From NCBI GenBank assembly GCA_006503475.1, contig RSEH01000213.1:1-64000 (forward strand): a stretch of 64,000 nt of DNA. Reading direction: 5' to 3'. Below, piece after piece: positions 38,105 to 48,608 of this stretch. Every line of letters begins with the position of its first letter. The first letter of the stretch is position 1. The translations under genes were made by a program, and so were the position numbers. Source of the DNA: Stentor roeselii. Lineage: Eukaryota; Ciliophora; Heterotrichea; Heterotrichida; Stentoridae. The notes below the pieces were generated by a model. The model ran no database searches, was not told where the DNA came from, and worked only from the letters and a program-made list of their open reading frames with translations.

Positions 38105-39877
38105 CTAAAACCTCCAATATTCCTCATCAGCAATCTGACTTCCTTCAGAAGCCGAATCTTCTTCAGTAGTTTGTTTCAAAGCCATTTCAAGTATCCCATC
38201 ATCCCCATATCGATTTTTTCCCCCTCTTCCAAAAGTTTCCCCGAAAAATTTATGCTCATCTTTAGGACTATCAGTCTTAAGATCATCCATATCAAGTGGT
38301 TCAGAGTCAGCTTCAGGTTCATCCCTATCAAAGTCATCTTCTTCCTTTTTATTCTTCAATTTACTGAAAAAAGCGTCAAAGTCATTTTTCGCGTCAACAG
38401 CATGGCCACTATCATCTGAAGAAACATCATCAGAGACCTTCGACCTTGTTTCTCCTAAAGTTTTTCTTTCAATTTCACTTCTTTTCGCATAAAACTCGAA
38501 ATAAAATATTTTCCAATCTTCATTTTCTTCAATAAAACTAGAAAATTCTGAGTTTCTAGCTTTTACCTTAAGTATAGAAGTTCCTATTTTCACAGCATGT
38601 CCTGCGTAGCCTTTAAATTCACAGCCATTAGCGAAACGTTCTAAAATTTTCGATTTTTTTAGAATTTCTTCTAAAACTCCTTCATCATTTGCATAATAAT
38701 CAATAAATACAGAGAAGAAGTTTTCATAAATTTGATGGAAAAATGAGTTAAATTCAAAATCGATGAAGATCTGAGTCATTTCTTCAATAACTTCATTTTT
38801 TCTCATTTCTTCCAAAAACTCGATTTTTTGGGTTCTTGCCAAACAAAGGAAAAATTCTGAGATCTTCAGACGGTCCTGCCCGAGGACCTTCAGATTTTTC
38901 TTGTGAGTCGCTAAAAACGATTCAGTTTTTCTTTTCAGTCGGTTGAGTAGTTTAGGGATTAAGGATATCAGAGTCTTCGAGAAGTCTGAAAGTTCTTCTT
39001 CTTCAAATACAATCGCATCGTCTTCTGTAGGCTTAGCTGATCTGAACAATTCTTCATGAATCGGGCTTAAAACGACTTGTTTTAAAATTTCTAAAGCACA
39101 GGCCACAGTTGTTTCATTTTCCGCTTCAAGAGCTTCAAGAACTGACTTCAAAGGCACTCCAGACAAAGCAAAAGTGACTAAATCTTTAACAACTGGAGAT
39201 TCATTAATCTTCGCAATCATTTCAATTATTAAGTTCTTCGAATGATGCACAATGATCAAACTCGAGTCTTTCAATTTATCGAAAACGTCTTCAAAAGTTT
39301 TTTTCTTCAGTTCAAAAAAAGACGGCTGGACTTCGCATGTCAGTATTTTCAGTAAAAAGTCAGAAATCGAGCGAGTTTCCAGATGACTGACAAGAACTGT
39401 CAAAATTTCTTTATTCGATAAAAAGTCTAAAAATCCTGCCGGATTTTTTGAAAGAAGAGCTGAAGCCAACTTGGAGAAGTACCCGTCAAGGATCGGGACT
39501 TTTGAGGAAGACTCAAGATAACTGAAGAGTTTTTGCAGAAGAAAGGTGTTGTTGAAGAACTGGTCTAGGACTTGTGGGACTTCACAGCTGAAGAGTTCTG
39601 AGACGATGAAAGGATGCTTGTGAGCTCTTTTATGGTCAGCTGTCTCATCAGGCATGACTGTGATCAAGTCAATCATTTCTAAGATTTTCTCCTCAGTTAG
39701 ACTAAATGAACCTTACAAATCAATCAATTTTTGATTCTGGTTCTTGAACTCCTGAATCACGGAGTCGTCATCAAGGACCTCTCCTAAGGTCACTTCTTCT
39801 TTTTCAAATAACTGGTTGAAAGAACTTGCGTAGTTGAATCCTTTGCAGATCTGCCAAAACATCCCTCCGAATTGCAT
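38105..39877 (-). CDS. SAPS-domain PP6 regulatory subunit
   Basis: Two exons joined by a 15-nt intron (39702-39716, gtaaggttcatttag): QNQKLIDF|LTEEKILEMIDL. The product from ATG 39877 is 585 residues. The SAPS domain is evident: MFWQICKGFNYASSFNQLFE, KEEVTLGEVLDDDSVIQEF, then HPFIVSELFSCEVPQVLDQF, VPILDGYFSKLASALL and SHLETRSISDFLLKILTCE, ending with GYAGHAVKIGTSIL. SAPS proteins bind the catalytic PP6 (Sit4) phosphatase. The acidic, disordered C-terminus is also typical. An ATG at 39865 (the MFWQ start) is a plausible alternative, since other SAPS proteins begin MFW. Start lies 9 bp from the next gene's start. Confidence 0.92.
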
Positions 39878-39886
39878 TTTATTTGA
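39878..39886. promoter_or_regulatory. 9-bp divergent intergenic gap between two start codons
   Basis: TTTATTTGA is all that separates ATG 39877 (minus) from ATG 39887 (plus). With the alternative starts the gap would be 21 bp or more. The two genes must share regulatory DNA that overlaps coding sequence. Confidence 0.45.
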
Positions 39887-40975
39887 ATGGCAGATAAAAT
39901 GAACCCAGAAACTTTTTCCCTTATTTACCTTCTGAAGTCTGAGATTCAACAGAAAATCAATCAAAACAATTTCTTGTCATTAAACAAACAACTTCGTCAT
40001 TATATCTCTTTATGCAATTCAGTCTGCATCAAACTGATACAAAATGCAAGTTTCAGTGAAGTTCAGTTTATCAAAAAGAAGAGTGAAAAAGCGGATGTTC
40101 TGTTAGAGAAGTATGGAAGTTTAGCTGATAAGTTCTGGCAGGGGAGGATTTTGGCTTGGATCATTCAGACTTATTATTACTGGATAACGAGACAAATCAA
40201 ATTTGCACTTCAACTTATGTACAGAACTCATCTTTTAATTGAAGAAATCAAGAATGCTGGAGGAATTTTAAATAAAGATCTGAAAATTGTGACTGATTTT
40301 ATATCGTTTTTAGTACTTTGGACTGCTGATAGGACTGAAAAATGTGAGGATTTTTTGAAGGAAGTCAAAAAGTCTATTGAACGGGAAGAAAAGGATAGGA
40401 AAAAAGGAAGACTTGACTTTAAGGAAGTTAGAGTTCTTGTTTTTATGGCTGTCGCTGGATTTTTATTTAGAGTGTCGGGAAATTATTTGAGGGGAATTAA
40501 GATTTTAAGTGATTTAAGTGAAACTGCTCAGGATTCAGCTTGTTTTGGCTTGTTGAAAAAAATGATTCAAGTTGCTTGGAAAGAGCAGGATTTGGCTTTT
40601 TCTTCGGAATTTGGAAGTAAAGAAATTCTTGTGACTCTTGAGTTTGAAAGAATTGTTTTTGATGTTTTTGTGGCGCCTTTTAAAAATGATGACTGCCCGA
40701 TGGTTGAGATTAGTGATAATTTGAATGCCACTTCGAAAAGCTCTACTAGTCATTCTGATAAGGCCTCGACTAATTCAACTTTTAGCAAATCAAGTACTTT
40801 AGAGATGAATCATGCTGGAATTAAGAGAAATATGAGGATTTATTATCAGCAAAGAATTAATCCTGCCAAAATGAATATTTATTCTCCGAGCTTGGGAGTG
40901 ACAAGACCGGTTTCGAGTTTAAGATTTAGGAATAATTGCAAAGCAAGGCCTAAAAGCACTGGGAAGTATAATTAA
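39887..40975 (+). CDS. hypothetical alpha-helical protein
   Basis: A 362-residue protein, mainly helical in the first 240 residues with paired helices that could be degenerate TPRs (KFWQGRILAWIIQTYYYWIT; YLRGIKILSDLSETAQDS). The last 90 residues are Ser/Asn/Arg-rich and disordered. I do not recognise a family. Start ATG 39887 (a second ATG four codons later). Divergent from the SAPS gene. No intron is needed. Confidence 0.8.
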   Translation: MADKMNPETFSLIYLLKSEIQQKINQNNFLSLNKQLRHYISLCNSVCIKLIQNASFSEVQFIKKKSEKADVLLEKYGSLADKFWQGRILAWIIQTYYYWITRQIKFALQLMYRTHLLIEEIKNAGGILNKDLKIVTDFISFLVLWTADRTEKCEDFLKEVKKSIEREEKDRKKGRLDFKEVRVLVFMAVAGFLFRVSGNYLRGIKILSDLSETAQDSACFGLLKKMIQVAWKEQDLAFSSEFGSKEILVTLEFERIVFDVFVAPFKNDDCPMVEISDNLNATSKSSTSHSDKASTNSTFSKSSTLEMNHAGIKRNMRIYYQQRINPAKMNIYSPSLGVTRPVSSLRFRNNCKARPKSTGKYN

Positions 40976-41159
40976 TAGCAAGACTAAAATATTCCTGGAT
41001 AGTGGACTTCTACCTATCAGGGAAAAAATTTTAATTAAGAAATTCGATGATTTTTTAAAGATTTCAATATTTAAGGCCATTCTTCTAAAAAGCTTAAAAA
41101 CACTTTCAATTAAATCTTTAAAAACTCAACATCTATTAAATCTTTAATTATCATATTAA

Positions 41160-41699
41160 TCAATCATCAAACTCTTCACTTTCCTCTTCTTCATCCTCTT
41201 CAATTTTTTGTTTCTTTTCCAATTTTTCCCTAAGTTCAAAAAGTTGTTTAAGTTTATTCAAAGGAGTTCCTTGCATTGAAAGTATCATAGAAAGAACAGA
41301 AATCTGAGGAATTTCAAGTCCTTCAATGAAACTTTGACTAAGTCCAAATTTTTCCCTATTAAACTCTCTAAGAACAGTGAGTTCTTCAGTTGACATATTT
41401 TTTCCAGTATTGACGATGCAATTGCTTTTTCGCTTGACGTCGATTTTCTGATTGTTGTACCTGGCGACTTTGTCAATGTCAAGATGCAGATGCATGTATT
41501 CAGCTAGGCTCTGCTGGCCAAGAAGTCTTTGCGTCTGGGAAGATAATTGACTTGGAGTTTTCCCGGGAAGACACTCGCTGTTCATGATTTTTTTCCATCT
41601 GCCGATGCCGTATTTCATTAGAGCTACTTTTAGGACTTCTACCTCGTCTGTTCTCCAACCTGGGGCAAGAGTACCGTTTTTTAGACTTTGACTGTGCAT
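41160..41699 (-). CDS. SANT/Myb-like domain protein
   Basis: A 179-residue protein with one SANT/Myb-like domain near the N-terminus: GWRTDEVEVLKVALMKYGIG, RWKKIMNSECLPGKTPSQL and QRLLGQQSLAEYM, with the three spaced aromatics (W, W or F) expected in the family. The remainder is helical, ending in an acidic tail (IEEDEEEESEEFDD). Myb/SANT domains bind DNA or histone tails, so a nuclear role is likely. It lies 24 bp downstream of the TMEM185-RING gene on the same strand. Confidence 0.85.
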   Translation of the reverse strand: MHSQSLKNGTLAPGWRTDEVEVLKVALMKYGIGRWKKIMNSECLPGKTPSQLSSQTQRLLGQQSLAEYMHLHLDIDKVARYNNQKIDVKRKSNCIVNTGKNMSTEELTVLREFNREKFGLSQSFIEGLEIPQISVLSMILSMQGTPLNKLKQLFELREKLEKKQKIEEDEEEESEEFDD

Positions 41700-41723
41700 T
41701 TTTTACTGAATTAGGCAGGTTAG

Positions 41724-43187
41724 CTAATTAGTTTTAGTCCCTATCACGTTTAATACCTTGCCAGGCTCAACTTTTATTTTAACTACCTGTGCAATAGGAC
41801 TTCTGCACATATGACACTGTCTTTTTTGTTTCATAAGTAGATTAGCACAATTATGACAAATTCCTCCATGTCCACATTCAAGAAAAACCGAATTACACTC
41901 TTCACTCCAACAGATGCTACATTTTTTATCCACAAATGACAAGTCAGCTGAATGTCGATATGCAAGTGAATTTTCCTTTGGCAAGCTGCTAAGACTTCGA
42001 AAGTGCACATTTTCCCTTGTTATATTTTCTTTTACATCATGACTCATAGTTCGAACGACCTTCGGTGCCTGCTTCGGAGAAGCAGGTTGAAAATAAGTAC
42101 TACTCAATCTAACCAAAGCCCTTGGAGGTAATTTGATAGCTCTGATGATTTTTTTCATATGCAGTGCTTGAGAAGGAGGGAGTGGAAGAGGTCCACTATT
42201 ACTGAGACTCGGTATCGAAATATGTCCATCTTCAAAGAAAAACGACCTCCACCACTTCTGCAGATGAAAACGGAGTAAAAAGGTGATAAAAACAAAAATA
42301 GTCAAATAAGAGATTCCATAAGCTGCTATTTTGTCGTATTTCTCTTGAACCATATCTAGTCCAAATAGAAACAAAACCAAACAAGCGCCACTTGACGTGT
42401 AAAAAGACCAAATCGATGAAAAGACTTCAGTTTTCGAAGGGTCTGAATAGTAATAAGAAAAAATCGACATAATCATCAGCAAAAAGGTCCCAATGCTTAA
42501 AACTGATAAACATGCAAGAACCACCCACAAGGGCCAAAGGGCTGAAGCCCAGCTCCAATTAGCTAAATCATCGATTTTAATAGAAACACTTACAGTCAAT
42601 ACGACTTTAAACAGCTTTGCTATCGATTGGCACTAAGTGAATCTTACGATTAATGAGAAAAGCTGACATTGGTTCGAAGTTCGCTTTTTTATCAGGAAGT
42701 CTGCAAGGAAGTCAAAGAAAAGTGGAAAAGAAGAAAATATAAAGTAAGCTCTGTAGTAATAAATGATTCCAAGACTCATGAAGAATAAAAAGTTTGAGAA
42801 AGAACTGATCAATGACTTGATTTCTGTGATTTTATCGATTTCACCTTCTTGATAATTTGAAATACTCTTCAGGCGAATTGAGTGAAGGAACAACGACCGG
42901 ATTTCAATGAGCAGGACAGGAATCAAACAAATGAGAAGCTCAAAGTGAAGAATGAACTGCAGCTGCAGTAAGACTAAAGAAACAAGGACTGTAATTCCGT
43001 ATTCCAAGTATTTCGAAATCTCGAAAGAAATCACTTCAGTGTCGAACTCTTCGTCATACTCAGTGATCATCCTTTCAGCGCCCATCATCTGTCGATTCGT
43101 GTTGATTTCTTCTTCATGTTCTTCTTGAATTTCGTAAATCGGTTGCATTTCATTCATATTAGTATTGTTCTGGTCAGCATCGACCAT
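41724..43187 (-). CDS. TMEM185-like membrane protein with C-terminal RING
   Basis: Two exons joined by a 15-nt intron (42633-42647, gtaagattcacttag), giving LFSLI|CQSIAKLF and a 482-residue protein from ATG 43187. The N-terminal acidic tail is followed by several hydrophobic helices (about 60-300), in the arrangement of the Tmemb_185A/Fragile-X-F family: YLEYGITVLVSLVLLQLQF, ALWPLWVVLACLSVLSIGTF, SGACLVLFLFGLDMV. A C3HC4 RING ends the protein: CSICWSEEC, LECGHGGICHNC, CHMCRSP. In plants the same TMEM185-RING combination is known, so an integral-membrane E3 ligase is inferred. Without the intron the gene splits in two. Confidence 0.85.
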
Positions 43188-43291
43188 TACTCTTTCAATA
43201 TCACTGCTCAAGGATTTAAAATAATTGGGGAAAGGAAAATCGTTTTTAGTAATATTTAGAATTTTTTTCTTTCAAGAACATTTTTACTGTC

Positions 43292-43921
43292 ATGGAAAAT
43301 CCACTCAGCAAGTCAGCAAGGTCAATCATCAGCATCAAGTCGAAATTAAAAAAAGAACTGAAAACTTTAGAACCTCATGGCGCTAGTGACAGAACTTTCA
43401 AGGCAAACACGTCGAATATTGAAAAGTCTTTTAATGATATGAGAACTTTTCAATTTAAACATGATTCAGAAAGAGCGAGACTTACTGAAGGTTTGCACTC
43501 TCCTATTAAACTAGTTCGACAAGGGTTAAGAATGGAAAAAATTCCTCAGAAATTCCAGAAAATCGACTTTAAAATTAACTCTCCTAAAAAGAGACCTGAA
43601 AACGTTGAAAGTTGTAAAGAAACTCCGATTTTACATAAAAGACTGGATTTTATCATGAAAAACTGCAAAAAACTCTACAAGGAAAACAAGTCGGCGTTGA
43701 GACTCTTGCCGGATCTCGCAAAAGAAACTAATGAAAAGTTCGAAAACTTCTCAAATATCATCGAATATCTGACGTCTTCAACTCCAGGTAGAAAGCTGAA
43801 AGATTACCAAGACTATCGAAACTTAACAGAAAGAAGCTATGAGACTATCAACGAATTTTCTAGAGGTAGACTTCGCAAAAAGTCCCCTTTTTGCAAGATT
43901 AAAAATGACATGTTAAAATAA
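43292..43921 (+). CDS. hypothetical basic protein
   Basis: A 209-residue Lys- and Ser-rich protein with no recognised domain. There is a helical stretch around RLDFIMKNCKKLYKENK and an ordered-looking DYQDYRNLTERSYETINEF. It starts at ATG 43292, 104 bp from the divergent TMEM185-RING gene. The last 9 bp of its CDS overlap the end of the convergent PH-like gene. Confidence 0.7.
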   Translation: MENPLSKSARSIISIKSKLKKELKTLEPHGASDRTFKANTSNIEKSFNDMRTFQFKHDSERARLTEGLHSPIKLVRQGLRMEKIPQKFQKIDFKINSPKKRPENVESCKETPILHKRLDFIMKNCKKLYKENKSALRLLPDLAKETNEKFENFSNIIEYLTSSTPGRKLKDYQDYRNLTERSYETINEFSRGRLRKKSPFCKIKNDMLK

Positions 43922-45172
43922 ATCACTTATCCATGATTTTAAACGTTTTCCCCACTTTTCTTGAGTTACTTTTTGCACTCGATTCACAATGTCTGACAAG
44001 TTTTCCACGTCGATTTCAAGTCGCCAAAGTTCAGTTTCGAATGATGAAGTGTCTTCTAAGGACTTGATTTTTGATGAAAATTCAGTTTCGAGAAGGATCA
44101 ACTTCGACCTGCATTCGTTGTTTAAGTCTTTCAAGCGATGTTGCTCTGTGTGGAAAATCTCGTCGTTTGCGAAGTCTTCGACTCCGATTTCAAAGTACTC
44201 TCCTCCGAAGGCTTCGTTGGATTGATGCCCTGTGTCGTAGGATAAGAAGTCATCAGGAAGGTCGAGAATGTTTTCGGCGATTTTTGAGAGTTTTGAATGG
44301 ACTTTAGACAGCTTTTGGGAGATTTCTTCTTTTGATAGTTTTCTTCGGGCGATGCACTCTTCTAGTTTTTTTGACTCGGCTTCTTGGTAGATTGATTGAG
44401 TGGCTGCACTTATTTTATTCAACTTTAAATATTCATTAAAGCGTCTAGAGTGACTGAGTAGAACCTGCTTTGAAATATTTAGTTCTCGATAATGACAAAA
44501 AAGTGCTTTCAATCCGATCATCCACAAGTCAAATTCTCGCTCATCGCGACAAGTAAGATCAAGGGTACCTTTATTATAAATCAAAGAGAAAGACAAATGC
44601 TCCAAGGCAGGTATAGGATATTCCAAGAAATTTTCAGTCTTTTGTCCTGGAACTATTTCTAAAATATTTTCAAGCACTAATGAGCTTTCCTCTTGTGACT
44701 TGCCAGAAGAATACCAAATAAGAAATCTTAAATCTCCAGTGACCTGAAACAACCTAATATGCGGCATAGAGTTTCTAGTATGTTTCAAAAGATTAGACCC
44801 ACTTTTCATATACTCCAAAGCTCTAAGTGCTTCAAGATGCTTAAGAGGTGGTATTTCAACAGAAATCCTTCTAAACCTATTCCCAATGACTTTTTCCTTT
44901 CCCTGTATCTCACTTCCATGTCTCAAAAAGTACTTCGACCCAGGTACGATATCTCCAATATTAACAGGGAACCCATCAAGATCAACAAGTAAAAACCCTT
45001 GATCAACAATGCAATCACAAGCACATAAAATAGCATCTTCAATATCTTTACTTTCCAATCCACGATACCAAGACACAATATTTTCCTTTCCATCAAATTC
45101 AACAATGACTTTCATATTTTCATCACAAACTTCAACAGAAGCCTCTCCAAGTTCAAGTAAATCGAAATCCAT
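43913..45172 (-). CDS. PH-like domain protein with coiled coil
   Basis: A 419-residue protein from ATG 45172. After a beta-rich N-terminal region, residues about 125-235 read like a pleckstrin homology domain: LFQVTGDLRFLIWYSSGKSQ, SSLVLENILEIVPGQKTEN, LSFSLIYNKGTLDLTCRDER and EFDLWMIGLKALFCHY, the last helix being the PH signature Trp helix. The C-terminal part is charged and coiled coil. PH domains bind phosphoinositides or proteins. This layout resembles PH domains of plant-type RCC1-PH or PLC-like proteins, but no catalytic domain is present. Its stop overlaps the neighbouring gene's end by 9 bp. Confidence 0.78.
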   Translation of the reverse strand: MDFDLLELGEASVEVCDENMKVIVEFDGKENIVSWYRGLESKDIEDAILCACDCIVDQGFLLVDLDGFPVNIGDIVPGSKYFLRHGSEIQGKEKVIGNRFRRISVEIPPLKHLEALRALEYMKSGSNLLKHTRNSMPHIRLFQVTGDLRFLIWYSSGKSQEESSLVLENILEIVPGQKTENFLEYPIPALEHLSFSLIYNKGTLDLTCRDEREFDLWMIGLKALFCHYRELNISKQVLLSHSRRFNEYLKLNKISAATQSIYQEAESKKLEECIARRKLSKEEISQKLSKVHSKLSKIAENILDLPDDFLSYDTGHQSNEAFGGEYFEIGVEDFANDEIFHTEQHRLKDLNNECRSKLILLETEFSSKIKSLEDTSSFETELWRLEIDVENLSDIVNRVQKVTQEKWGKRLKSWISDLF

Positions 45173-45191
45173 GATTTTTTACATATTTAAC

Positions 45192-46838
45192 TTACACTTT
45201 AACTGGCTGCAGCATGGTTGTAAGGACTTCCTTTGAATATCTAAGTCTTTTCGTGAGTTCCTTATCATTACTTTCCATTGCAGTGCTCAAGCAATGTTCA
45301 GTAATTTTTCCTTTTCTATCAACAAAAATCACGATTTTTTCCTCACTACAAAGCAAAAGCTCAGATTTATCTAAAAACGCGACTTGAACCACCCTATTGC
45401 TAAGTCGAAAGAACATCGCATGACTGGTACTAAGCCATTTCTTCACATAAACCAAAGGACTTTTCGCTTCTTTCTCTTCAGCCAGGAGATGTTTTTTGAA
45501 ATGTTCTAAAAGAGTGACTTTTTTCTTTAAATGTTCTGGAAAGTCCTTTATTGAGTAACTCAGCTCCTGCCCTGACCTGCAGTAGTAGTCAAAAGTGCTT
45601 CCTGAACTGATAATCTTCGTTGAATCGTTGAAATAAACACCTACTGTACTGTTGCTGAGTAAATAACCGATTCCGTATTTACTGCTGTAATCGACCCATT
45701 TTTTTACCCATAGATGGTCGCTTACTTCTGGGTTGTATGAGGAAAAACATGGCTTTTTACCTTCTGTCTTCTCTCCTTGTGGACGGGGAATGTTTTGAGT
45801 GTCACGGGCTGTGAATGGAACTGATTCAAGGTTGCTTAGAGTTCGGGTTATTGGAATTGTTAAAGTCTCTCCACGGCTGCGGGGCCTGGAACCTTGGCTA
45901 CTGCTGTGTGATAGGGTCGCACTGGGAGGTACTGCTAGAGTACTTGCTGGCATTAGTTTTGGAATTCCGGAACGGGCTAGGAATGGGTGGGCTAAGAGAT
46001 CATCGAGGCTAGGCCTCGATGCTGGTTCGGAAACAAGAACAGATCTTACAAAGTTCTTCGCTTCATCTGTGATAGAAACATGATCAGGAAACGAATAAGT
46101 ATTCATTCTTATTTTCCTATAAGTTGTTTTCACATCAGCAGTTTCAAAAGGTGGTCTTCCAATTAGTAAAGTATAAACAAGTACTCCGAGGCTCCAAATA
46201 TCAACTTCAAAAGAATGCCCACTTTTTCCTTCAAGTATTTCAGGAGCTATATAGTTTGGAGTTCCACAAATAGTTCTCTTTCGTTCACCGTCATATTCCA
46301 ATTTTGTAGCTAATCCGAAATCTCCCATTTTGACCTCCATCTTATCACTCAAAAACAGGTTTCCTAATTTGATATCTCTATGAATGACCCTATGACCATG
46401 TAGATACTTCAATGCAGAGATAATTTGAATAGTATAACATATGACTTCAATCTCAGTCAGACGTTTCCGACGACGAATCAATTCAGTTAAAGTATGATTA
46501 GGACACAATTCCAGTAAAATATAAACATTTTCAGGGTCCTCAAAATAATGATCGAATCTAACGATATTCTGATGCCGAAGCGATTTATGAATTTTAATCT
46601 CAGACATCAACTTCTGCCGTGTTCTAGGTTTCGAAAGTGACGATTTCTCAACAAGCTTTCCAGCATAGAGAGTTTTAGTTTCAACATCCGTGAATTCATA
46701 AACTTTAGCAAATCCTCCTTTTCCCAGAAATCTTCCCTTGATATACTTTTTCGAAGAGAGTTCATTCCCAAGTTTTCTAACATTTTCAACAACAACAGTT
46801 TCCTGATTATCCGTAGAACTTCTTGATTTTGAATTCAT
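45192..46838 (-). CDS. PLK: polo-like kinase
   Basis: A 548-residue protein with an N-terminal Ser/Thr kinase and two C-terminal polo boxes. Kinase motifs: LGKGGFAKVYE (glycine loop), AGKLVEK (Lys61), HRDIKLGNLFL, GDFGLA, T-loop KRTICGTPNYIAPEILEG and the conserved DIWSLGVLVY. GKGGFA with Ala and Cys in the glycine loop region and IRRRKRLTE fit the polo family. Polo box 1 begins WVKKWVDYSSKYGIGYLL and box 2 YVKKWLSTSHAMFFRLS, with VVQVAFLDKSELLL. Polo kinases drive mitosis and basal body assembly. All catalytic residues are present, so an active enzyme is expected. A Ser/Pro-rich linker of about 100 residues separates the two parts. Confidence 0.95.
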   Translation of the reverse strand: MNSKSRSSTDNQETVVVENVRKLGNELSSKKYIKGRFLGKGGFAKVYEFTDVETKTLYAGKLVEKSSLSKPRTRQKLMSEIKIHKSLRHQNIVRFDHYFEDPENVYILLELCPNHTLTELIRRRKRLTEIEVICYTIQIISALKYLHGHRVIHRDIKLGNLFLSDKMEVKMGDFGLATKLEYDGERKRTICGTPNYIAPEILEGKSGHSFEVDIWSLGVLVYTLLIGRPPFETADVKTTYRKIRMNTYSFPDHVSITDEAKNFVRSVLVSEPASRPSLDDLLAHPFLARSGIPKLMPASTLAVPPSATLSHSSSQGSRPRSRGETLTIPITRTLSNLESVPFTARDTQNIPRPQGEKTEGKKPCFSSYNPEVSDHLWVKKWVDYSSKYGIGYLLSNSTVGVYFNDSTKIISSGSTFDYYCRSGQELSYSIKDFPEHLKKKVTLLEHFKKHLLAEEKEAKSPLVYVKKWLSTSHAMFFRLSNRVVQVAFLDKSELLLCSEEKIVIFVDRKGKITEHCLSTAMESNDKELTKRLRYSKEVLTTMLQPVKV

Positions 46839-46874
46839 TAAATATGAAGTCTTCGATAACTACTCTCTATTATC

Positions 46875-48569
46875 CTAATTCTTTTTATTAACTTCTCTGA
46901 GTGCATCTTCCGCGAAGAACTTCACATCAGGGTCGCTATCGCCTTTCATTTTTTCCAAGATCTTATTGTACGACTGTCCTTTGACTTTATTAAAGTTGTT
47001 TTTGATAGTTTTCGAAACATTAAACTTGATATTAGGAACCGGGTCATTCCCCAGCAACTCGACCAACGCAAAAAAGTCTTTCGCACCAACAAGACTTCCA
47101 AATTTATTCAGCGCATTTAAACACGTCATTCTTCTAGTGAAGACCTGGTCCTTGGCAAGTTCTTGAATCACAGGAAGTACTCGAGTCTTGACCCAAACCT
47201 CTCCATACCCGTCCATACTCGCGATTTGTTTGATGGACTCTAAAGTCGCTTCTCTGACAGCGAAAACACTGTCTTTAATCCAATTGATCAGTGGTTCTGA
47301 GATATTTTCATTGAAAGAGTCAGAGCCTATCATTTCAGCGACTTGCGGAAGACATTCAACGACTTTCAGTCTAAGTCGCCATTGGTTGTCTTTCATCAGT
47401 TGCAAGACGAGAGGGATTGAGTAGCTCAGGACCTTATCAGGCCCGATGGACTTGTTGAACTGATGCATGCTGTCTGCGAAGCTGATGCGCACGTCGAAAC
47501 TTTCGTCTTTTATCAGGGTGTTGATTATTGGAAGTAACTTTTGAACGGCGGTTTCTACTTCGAAGTGACCTGAAGTGTTGCATATTGCTTGCACTAGAGA
47601 AAGTCTTACGTATTGAGATGGGTCTTTTGATAACTTCTCGAAGGATGGCATTATGTAGACTTCGATGCTGTTTTTGTCTAGCTTCTGGATTATGTGGGAA
47701 AGACTGGAAAGTGTTATGCACTTTACTTCCGGCTCGGTGTCGTTTATTAGAGAGACTACTTCGTTTACTAGGTTTGATGCGGAATCGAACGGCTCGAGGT
47801 ATTCTTGGAGATGCTCTACTAGGGTGTATCGCACCCTCCAACTTTTATCCTTCGCTAACTTCTTAACAAGTTGTATCAAATCCTTATACCTGTTAATAAT
47901 CTTCGAAACACTTTCCAAAACCGCCTGCCTAACACTATCATGTTCATCAGTACTAAGAGCTTCAAGTAGCCTTCCCAATTCCGCATTAGAAACAATAGAG
48001 CACATAGCTCCTAAATTAGCAGCAGCAGCTCTTCTAACCATCGGAGTATCATCTTTTCCCAGAGTAACAAAAAGCTTGATAAGTTCCTGTTGTTGCTGTT
48101 CTTTCATTTTCTGAAAGATGGCGGCGAACAAAAAACAAGCAGCGATCCTAGCCGAGTACCAATCATTAGTAGCAAGACTGTTAAGTACAGGTAAATAAGC
48201 ATCTTCAACAACTTTCGCAGGCAACTTTTCAGCGATTTTATTCAAACTTTGAACAGCTTTTTCCCGCACATTGTTTTCCTCATTCGAAGCCAGGGTGTTA
48301 AGTGGAGGCAACAAGCAGACCATATACCGAGACTCGCCGACGTACTTTGCCAAGTCTCCTAATTTCAAAGCGACAGTCATTAAAGTTTCTTCATTGTCGT
48401 CGTCAAGAAGCTCAGCGGTATAAGGGACGAGTTCTTCGCGGGTCCTTTCCTCACCAATGGCCTGGGCGATGGTTTCAAGACTGTTGATCGCGTTAATTTT
48501 AGTTGTATGGTCTTCAGATTTCAACTCGTCGATTAGACATAAAATTGTATCACATTCGTCTTCGTCCAT
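46875..48569 (-). CDS. PPP2R1A: PP2A scaffold subunit A (PR65)
   Basis: A 564-residue protein built entirely of about 15 HEAT repeats, close to the length of PR65 in other eukaryotes (about 590). Typical repeat cores: LPPLNTLASNEENNVREKAV, WYSARIAACFLFAAIFQKM, LGKDDTPMVRRAAAANLGAM, WRVRYTLVEHLQEYLEPF and VFAVREATLESIKQIA. The fixed sequence pattern of consecutive repeats is diagnostic of the PP2A scaffold, which holds the catalytic C and regulatory B subunits. The ORF is uninterrupted. It follows the polo kinase gene on the same strand. Confidence 0.95.
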   Translation of the reverse strand: MDEDECDTILCLIDELKSEDHTTKINAINSLETIAQAIGEERTREELVPYTAELLDDDNEETLMTVALKLGDLAKYVGESRYMVCLLPPLNTLASNEENNVREKAVQSLNKIAEKLPAKVVEDAYLPVLNSLATNDWYSARIAACFLFAAIFQKMKEQQQQELIKLFVTLGKDDTPMVRRAAAANLGAMCSIVSNAELGRLLEALSTDEHDSVRQAVLESVSKIINRYKDLIQLVKKLAKDKSWRVRYTLVEHLQEYLEPFDSASNLVNEVVSLINDTEPEVKCITLSSLSHIIQKLDKNSIEVYIMPSFEKLSKDPSQYVRLSLVQAICNTSGHFEVETAVQKLLPIINTLIKDESFDVRISFADSMHQFNKSIGPDKVLSYSIPLVLQLMKDNQWRLRLKVVECLPQVAEMIGSDSFNENISEPLINWIKDSVFAVREATLESIKQIASMDGYGEVWVKTRVLPVIQELAKDQVFTRRMTCLNALNKFGSLVGAKDFFALVELLGNDPVPNIKFNVSKTIKNNFNKVKGQSYNKILEKMKGDSDPDVKFFAEDALREVNKKN

Positions 48570-48608
48570 TTGGAATTATTTTTAAAAGAATTTTTTAAGG
48601 TTAAACTT

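Noticed and set aside
41724-42599. RING protein as a gene separate from the upstream membrane segment
   Set aside because: A perfect 15-nt intron joins both frames, and the joined protein matches TMEM185 with RING.
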